Shown in pieces: positions 50,461 to 55,582 of a stretch of DNA of 55,582 bases. Each line of letters starts with the position of its first letter. The first letter of the stretch is position 1. The notes below the pieces were generated by a model. It was not told the DNA's origin. It saw only the letters and a list, made by a program, of their open reading frames with translations, and ran no database searches. The DNA lies in the NCBI GenBank assembly GCA_050296935.1, contig JBNKRV010000171.1, positions 1 to 55,582 of the forward strand, read 5' to 3'. The stretch is from Saccharicrinis sp050296935 (lineage in GTDB: Bacteria > Bacteroidota > Bacteroidia > Bacteroidales > Marinilabiliaceae). Made by a program: the position numbers and the translations under genes.

Positions 50461-52167
50461 ATGAGCAAAGATAATGCAGGAAATAATCCGGAAGTGGTAA
50501 AATCGAATTTTATCCATCAGGAAATTGATAAAGATTTAGCTGAAAATAAAAATGGAGGTGCTGTATTAACAAGGTTTCCGCCTGAACCAAATGGATATTT
50601 ACATATCGGACATGCCAAATCAATATGTTTAAACTTTAGTTTAGCACAACGATATGGAGGAGGATGTAATTTAAGATTTGATGATACAAATCCGGTAAAA
50701 GAAGATGTTGAATATGTTGATAGTATTCAGGAGGATGTAAAATGGCTTGGTTTTGAATGGGAAGGGGACGTTAAGTTTGCTTCTGATTATTTTGATCAAT
50801 TATATGCATGGGCTGTAAAACTAATTAAAAATGGTAAAGCCTATGTTGATGATCAATCCGCTGAAGAAATTGCTAAGCAGAAGGGTACTCCGACAAGTCC
50901 AGGTATAGAAAGTCCGAACCGCAATAGATCAGTTGAAGAAAACCTTGATCTTTTTGAAAGGATGAAAAAGGGCGAATTTGCTGCCGGAGAAAAAGTATTA
51001 CGTGCAAAAATAGATATGGCATCTTCAAATATGCATATGCGTGATCCGCTGATGTATAGAATAATACATCAATCACATCATCGTACGGGAGATAAATGGT
51101 GTATTTATCCAATGTATGATTTTGCACATGGACAGGAGGATTTTATTGAAGGTGTTACACATTCAATATGTACGCTTGAATTTAAAGTACATCGTCCGTT
51201 ATACGAATGGTTTTTAGATCATATACTTGAAGGAGAACCAGAGCCGGAAAGAAAAACCAGACAGATTGAGTTTGCCCGTCTAAATCTTAATTATACAGTG
51301 ATGAGTAAGCGTAAATTACTCGAACTGGTACAAAAAGGTATAGTTTCAGGTTGGGATGATCCGCGCATGCCTACTGTTTCAGGACTAAGAAGAAGGGGAT
51401 ACACTCCTGAGTCAATACGAACTTTTGCAGACAAGGTCGGAGTTACCAATAGAGATAGTATTACTGATGTGGCATTATTGGAAAGTTGTATTCGTGAAGA
51501 TCTGAATAAGAAAGCATACCGGGTAAATGCTGTTGTAAATCCTATTAAGCTGATTATAACCAATTACCCTGAGGGGCAGGAGGAAATGGTTGAAGTTATC
51601 AATAATCCGGAGGATGAAACGCAAGGAAGTCGTCAGTTGCCATTTGCCCGTGAGGTGTATATCGAACGTGATGACTTTATGGAAGAGCCTCCAAAGAAAT
51701 TTTTTAGGCTAGGCCCTGGTCGTGAAGTACGGTTAAAAGGTGCATATGCCGTAACCTGTACTGATTATAAGAAAAATGAAAAAACAGGAGAGATAGAAGA
51801 GATATATTGCACCTATGACTCTGAAACTAAGAGTGGAGCAACAACTGTTACTCGTAAGATAAAAGGGATTTTGCATTGGGTAACCGTTAAACATGCGGTG
51901 GATGCAGAGATACATATGTATGACAGATTATATAATCATGAAGCTCCTGCTGCACAGAAAGATGCTGATCATTTGGATTTTATCAATCCGGATTCTTTAA
52001 AAGTTATCCATGCAAAAGTTGAACCTTCCTTAAAAGATGTGAAACCCTTGGATAAGTTTCAATTTCAGAGAGTTGGGTATTTTTGTGTAGATAAAGATAC
52101 TTCTGCTGATAAACTAATATTTAACAGGACTGTGGCATTGAAAGATAGTTGGGGTAAGAAGAAATAG
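50461..52167 (+). CDS. glnS: Glutaminyl-tRNA synthetase
   Basis: The 568-residue class I synthetase charges tRNA-Gln directly. PEPNGYLHIGHAKS holds the HIGH motif (48-51), FDDTNP follows, and VMSKRKL is the KMSKS loop. The C-terminal anticodon-binding beta-barrels are present (YLFIERDDF-like YIERDDFMEEPPKKFFRL). It was chosen over GltX by the eukaryote-like anticodon domain. No fused gatB-like (YqeY) domain is seen. A TATTTTTG element at 50358-50365 may serve as its -7 box. Confidence 0.95.
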   Translation: MSKDNAGNNPEVVKSNFIHQEIDKDLAENKNGGAVLTRFPPEPNGYLHIGHAKSICLNFSLAQRYGGGCNLRFDDTNPVKEDVEYVDSIQEDVKWLGFEWEGDVKFASDYFDQLYAWAVKLIKNGKAYVDDQSAEEIAKQKGTPTSPGIESPNRNRSVEENLDLFERMKKGEFAAGEKVLRAKIDMASSNMHMRDPLMYRIIHQSHHRTGDKWCIYPMYDFAHGQEDFIEGVTHSICTLEFKVHRPLYEWFLDHILEGEPEPERKTRQIEFARLNLNYTVMSKRKLLELVQKGIVSGWDDPRMPTVSGLRRRGYTPESIRTFADKVGVTNRDSITDVALLESCIREDLNKKAYRVNAVVNPIKLIITNYPEGQEEMVEVINNPEDETQGSRQLPFAREVYIERDDFMEEPPKKFFRLGPGREVRLKGAYAVTCTDYKKNEKTGEIEEIYCTYDSETKSGATTVTRKIKGILHWVTVKHAVDAEIHMYDRLYNHEAPAAQKDADHLDFINPDSLKVIHAKVEPSLKDVKPLDKFQFQRVGYFCVDKDTSADKLIFNRTVALKDSWGKKK

Positions 52168-52204
52168 AATTTTTATATCGTATAACAGACTCGTAAAATA
52201 TAAC

Positions 52205-52241
52205 AAGGGTGCTTTTGTAGAACATTAGCACCCTTTTTTTT
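52205..52241 (+). terminator. Intrinsic terminator of glnS
   Basis: AAGGGTGCT (52205-52213) pairs with AGCACCCTT (52227-52235), followed by a T run. Confidence 0.88.
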
Positions 52242-52448
52242 GTTAGTACTGTAATAAACTATTTACTTCAAAATAACAATAATTTAATTTTTCTATTAAG
52301 ATGAGATAGCAATAAGTTTCTTAAATTGTGTATTACCGGGTATAACAGAATATGAACTTGTTGAATTTGAAAAAAACAAAATTATTCATTAAAAGATAAT
52401 TGAGAGGTAAATCAGGTTATGTATTGAGTAATCGTAAATTGTAAATAA

Positions 52449-55019
52449 ATGACTAGCCAAATTGTTAAATCTTATCAAGAGGAAATTGAGTTGAAGTATC
52501 AGCTATATAACAGCCTCTTTTTATCTTTGCAACTAGAAGCCGTAGAAAAGGCAGGAAATTTAATACCATTATTGTATCAGGCATGTTCTGAAGGATTGGA
52601 AAATGGAAAAGATCCATCTGCTATCATTAAAAATTTTTTTTCAAACCATAAATCCGATTTAACGGAAGAGGAAAAGTATGATTTCCTTTTTAAGGTTATT
52701 CAGTATATTGAGCGCCAGATTGTACTTATTGATGCGCTGGAGGATGCTGCTTACAGTAAAATTCATAGAATTAAAGGTGAGAATTCGTATTCATCAATGA
52801 GTGATCGGATTAAAAAAGAAAACCTGAAAGAAAAAATGGCTGAGGCAGTGAAAGATTTTGGCGTTCGTGTGGTGCTTACTGCACATCCTACCCAGTTTTA
52901 TCCATCTCCCGTTTTAGCTATTATTACAGATTTAATGGAGGCCATAAAAAAGGGGAAGGTGGCTTTGATTCGTGATCTTTTACAGCAATTGGGTAAAACA
53001 CCATTCTTTCAAAAGAAAAAACCTACACCTTTAGATGAAGCCAATCGACTTACCTTTTATTTAAGAGATACTTTTTATCCTGCCATTGGAGAACTGCTCG
53101 ATAGAACAGCAGAGGATTACAAAGAGTCATTGGAGCAAAATAACCAGTTTATTTCTTTGGGATTCTGGCCTGGAGGAGACCGTGATGGTAATCCATTTGT
53201 AACTGTTGATACAACACGTGAGGTGGCAGCACGTTTAAGAAATACAATAACTAACTGTTATTTTGGAGATGTAAGGGAGCTTAAACGTCGAATTACTTAC
53301 GCCGGAGTGCACGATAAAGTAGTAGAACTGGAAGCATTACTTAAAGCTGAGTTAAGTAATGCATCAGGCACAAGTAACGTAGATCTTACTGATTTTCTGA
53401 ATAAAATATCAGAAATAGAATCACTAATTATTAATGATCACCAAAGTTTATTTGTTGAAAAAGTACAGTCGCTAAAGAGAAAGGTTCAATTGTTTGGCTT
53501 TTGTATGGCAAGTATTGATATCCGTCAGGATAGTAGAATTATTGCTAATGCATTAAAGGAAGTAATTAAAGCTTATCCGGATATTTTACCTGCTGATATC
53601 TTTGATATGGAAGAAAAGGAGCAGATTCAGTTACTGATGAATGCACGGGGTGCTGCAGATCCTACTATATTTGAAGATGAGGTGGTTAGAGATACGGTGG
53701 CTTCTTTTGGTGTGATTAAAGATATTCAGAAGAAAAATGGAGAAAAAGGTGCACATCGTTATATCATAAGTAATTGTCGTGGACCGGTAGATGTGGCCAG
53801 AGTTCTTGCTATGTTTAAGATTTGTGGATGGGGCTATGATGAATTAACGGTTGATATTGTTCCTTTATTCGAAACTATTGATGATCTTAAGTCTGCAGGG
53901 GAAGCTATGCAGACATTGTATTCAAATCCAACCTATCGTAAGCATCTTAAAAACAGGAAAAATAGCCAGACAGTTATGTTAGGGTTTTCTGATGGAACCA
54001 AAGACGGAGGATACCTGATGGCCAACTGGGCCATATTTTCTGCAAAAGAAAATATTACCCTTACATCAAGAAGCAACGATGTTGAAGTAGTATTCTTTGA
54101 TGGACGTGGAGGTCCTCCTGCACGTGGAGGTGGAAATGCACATCGTTTTTATGCTGCTTTAGGTAAAAATATTGAGGGCAAGCAGATTCAAATGACCGTT
54201 CAGGGGCAAACCATTAGTTCTCACTATGGAATAAAAGAAGCAGCAGCTCATAACTTAGGTTATTTGTTAACGGCAGGGTTGTCGAATAAGCTTTATAGCA
54301 AACCACAAAATCAATTGAATCAGGAGCAACATGATTTTATTAATGAAATGGCCGGGTCAAGCTACAATAAATATCTGTCATTGAAGCAGCATAAGCTTTT
54401 TCTACCATACCTTGAGGAGATTAGTACGTTGAAATATTATGGTAAGGCAAATATTGGAAGCCGACCAAGTAAAAGAGGTGGAGGAGATAAAATTAATTTT
54501 GACGATTTAAGAGCCATTCCGTTTGTAGGTGCCTGGAGTCAGTTAAAGCAGAATGTACCGGGTTTTTTTGGATTGGGAACTGCGTTGAAGGAGCAGGAGG
54601 AGAAAGGGAATTTGCAGGCTTGTATCGATTTGTACAATAACTCAATATTCTTTAAAACGTTGTTGTCAAACAGTATGCAGAGTATGAGTAAAACCAGTTT
54701 TGAATTAACACGTTATCTGGAAAAGAATGAACGTTTTGGTGATTTCTGGAAGCTTATATACAAAGAATATGTTTTAACAAAAGAGATGTTGCTTAAGGTT
54801 TCTGGAATGCCTGATCTGCTTGAAGATAACCCAAGAAGTAAATTAAGTATCCGCTTGCGCGAAAGAATTGTACTGCCTTTGCTAATCATTCAGCAATATG
54901 CATTAATGAAAATTCAGGAAGCTAATAACGGTAATAAGGAAATTCCAATAGAGGTTTTCGAAAAAATGGTTATCAGAGCCATGTTTGGAAATATCAATGC
55001 CAGCAGAAATTCGGCATAG
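52449..55019 (+). CDS. ppc: Phosphoenolpyruvate carboxylase
   Basis: PEPC makes oxaloacetate from PEP and bicarbonate, refilling the TCA pool. The 856 residues contain His146 in VVLTAHPTQ, FWPGGDRDGNP, GFSDGTKDGGY with a catalytic Lys, and DGRGGPPARGGGN. The C-terminus is RNSA rather than the RNTG that ends most PEPCs, where the last Gly is important; whether this is normal in the phylum cannot be judged here. It is a single-gene unit with a terminator. Confidence 0.94.
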   Translation: MTSQIVKSYQEEIELKYQLYNSLFLSLQLEAVEKAGNLIPLLYQACSEGLENGKDPSAIIKNFFSNHKSDLTEEEKYDFLFKVIQYIERQIVLIDALEDAAYSKIHRIKGENSYSSMSDRIKKENLKEKMAEAVKDFGVRVVLTAHPTQFYPSPVLAIITDLMEAIKKGKVALIRDLLQQLGKTPFFQKKKPTPLDEANRLTFYLRDTFYPAIGELLDRTAEDYKESLEQNNQFISLGFWPGGDRDGNPFVTVDTTREVAARLRNTITNCYFGDVRELKRRITYAGVHDKVVELEALLKAELSNASGTSNVDLTDFLNKISEIESLIINDHQSLFVEKVQSLKRKVQLFGFCMASIDIRQDSRIIANALKEVIKAYPDILPADIFDMEEKEQIQLLMNARGAADPTIFEDEVVRDTVASFGVIKDIQKKNGEKGAHRYIISNCRGPVDVARVLAMFKICGWGYDELTVDIVPLFETIDDLKSAGEAMQTLYSNPTYRKHLKNRKNSQTVMLGFSDGTKDGGYLMANWAIFSAKENITLTSRSNDVEVVFFDGRGGPPARGGGNAHRFYAALGKNIEGKQIQMTVQGQTISSHYGIKEAAAHNLGYLLTAGLSNKLYSKPQNQLNQEQHDFINEMAGSSYNKYLSLKQHKLFLPYLEEISTLKYYGKANIGSRPSKRGGGDKINFDDLRAIPFVGAWSQLKQNVPGFFGLGTALKEQEEKGNLQACIDLYNNSIFFKTLLSNSMQSMSKTSFELTRYLEKNERFGDFWKLIYKEYVLTKEMLLKVSGMPDLLEDNPRSKLSIRLRERIVLPLLIIQQYALMKIQEANNGNKEIPIEVFEKMVIRAMFGNINASRNSA

Positions 55020-55042
55020 GTTAATTTGAAAATATAATTGAA

Positions 55043-55078
55043 GAAAGTCAATGATTCATTTTATTGACTTTCTTTTTT
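55043..55078 (+). terminator. Intrinsic terminator of ppc
   Basis: GAAAGTCAAT (55043-55052) and ATTGACTTTC (55063-55072) form a perfect 10-bp stem followed by six Ts. On the minus strand it overlaps the end of the DUF4268 remnant. Confidence 0.88.
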
Positions 55079-55451
55079 ATTTACCGAGTTCATCGTATTT
55101 TAAAAAGTCAGCAACCAGATCAAAGGCTTTTTCCATACGAACCATTTTATCAATCATAAAATTGAAAATTCCGGGCCATTGTTCAGGTACTAAAAAATCG
55201 CCTTCCATTTGCAGATATACCCTGCAAACCTCTTCACCATACTCCTTTTCATAAGCATAGTCCCATATTAAAGGTTCACCATATTCTTCTTCAAATATTT
55301 TTTTTGTTGCTTCAAGCTTTTCGTATAGAGTTAATCTCTTTTCTTCATCTTTTATATTGATTTCAAGAGCTACAATAATGTTTTTTCTGCCAACATCAAA
55401 GCGCAGGTCAACACCTTTGATTCCCGTCCGTTCTCCAATCCATGTATAATC
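55077..55451 (-). pseudogene. 5'-truncated DUF4268 family protein
   Basis: The minus-strand frame of about 124 codons, read by hand, begins DYTWIGERTGIKGVDLRFD and ends FLKYDELGK. It resembles the DUF4268 domain, including the WI-x-x-x-TGIK segment, the acidic EINIKDEEKR and WPGIFNFMID. The usual N-terminal 30 or so residues and start codon are missing: a TAG lies just upstream (55452-55454) and the sequence there does not continue the family. The gene appears interrupted by other DNA near 55452. Some function of the remainder cannot be excluded. Confidence 0.65.
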
Positions 55452-55473
55452 CTAAAACTGGTTGACCGTTTTC

Positions 55474-55582
55474 TTAAGTTATCAACAGTGAACTAATAGA
55501 GTTCATTTTTTTAATAACTGAAAACCCTTTTTCTTTGCAGCATTCAGGAGAAGCGGAAGTGAGCTCTGACATGGGGATGTCA
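55474..55582 (-). CDS. Partial open frame at window end (C-terminus of an unidentified protein)
   Basis: Thirty-five codons are open from the window edge to a TAA at 55474: DIPMSELTSASPECCKEKGF, then SVIKKMNSISSLLIT. I do not recognise the family. It lies in the DNA that interrupts the DUF4268 gene, in the position expected of a transposase or other mobile-element protein end. The frame is short, so it could be chance. Confidence 0.3.
   Translation of the reverse strand, partial: DIPMSELTSASPECCKEKGFSVIKKMNSISSLLIT

Noticed and set aside
55051..55254. 67-codon plus-strand frame after ppc
   Set aside because: It starts in the ppc terminator and overlaps the DUF4268-like minus-strand frame, which shows family similarity while this one does not.

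Overview
The window looks like a chromosomal segment of a marine or anaerobic Bacteroidota, probably near Bacteroidales/Marinilabiliales. The DNA is AT-rich, ribosome-binding sites are weak, and several starts have the Bacteroidota promoter pattern TTG-N17-19-TAnnTTTG. One protein carries a C-terminal type IX secretion sorting domain, and several families (YwbE, DUF4268, a Bacteroidota-type tyrosine integrase arm domain) fit that phylum. Taxonomy is inferred from these features only.

Region 1 (1-12349) is a biosynthetic block. After two intergenic repeats and a small unknown gene comes a complete trp locus, trpL-E-G-D-C-F-B-A. The leader encodes a 17-residue peptide with four Trp residues, followed by an intrinsic attenuator. 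Co-directional genes follow: purU, a TlpA-like thioredoxin and hisH-A-F-IE, ending in a strong convergent terminator. Region 2 (12371-19484, minus strand) holds fabH, rpmF, a YceD/DUF177 gene, an orphan sensor kinase, a hybrid kinase and rsgA. Region 3 (19582-25350) is a TetR-controlled export set: a LolA-like periplasmic protein, two LolC/E-type permeases, a LolD-type ATPase and an outer-membrane beta-barrel. An operator-like palindrome overlaps its promoter. Region 4 (26271-31964) is a MacAB-TolC-type efflux system with two MacB-type permeases.

Region 5 (32372-37483) has two converging operons: START protein plus two short-chain dehydrogenases, facing an HTH regulator, a CPBP-family membrane protein and an NAD-dependent epimerase/reductase. 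Region 6 (37853-43104) carries selenium and RNA-modification functions (mnmH/selU, selD), an ArsC-like protein and a U32/RlhA-like protein. Region 7 (43743-47834) carries a large secreted LamG/cadherin-like protein flanked by structured intergenic repeats, then ywbE.

Region 8 (48121-49718) is the most unusual part. A 15-bp direct repeat of the tRNA-Cys 3' end brackets about 1.5 kb containing a truncated integrase gene, repeated arm-site-like sequences, a MazF/PemK toxin and an abutting membrane protein with an acidic C-terminal tail. I read this as a decayed integrative element that kept a toxin module with an unusual, possibly membrane-tethered, partner. Region 9 (49885-55582) holds folB, glnS, ppc and a broken DUF4268 gene interrupted by unrelated DNA at the window end.

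Intergenic spaces repeatedly hold imperfect inverted-repeat elements whose centre is a small palindrome, usually CATAGC-n-GCTATG. The best one (47231-47496) has 14-bp perfect terminal inverted repeats and two internal hairpins. Half of a second copy, with about 96% identity, opens the window.
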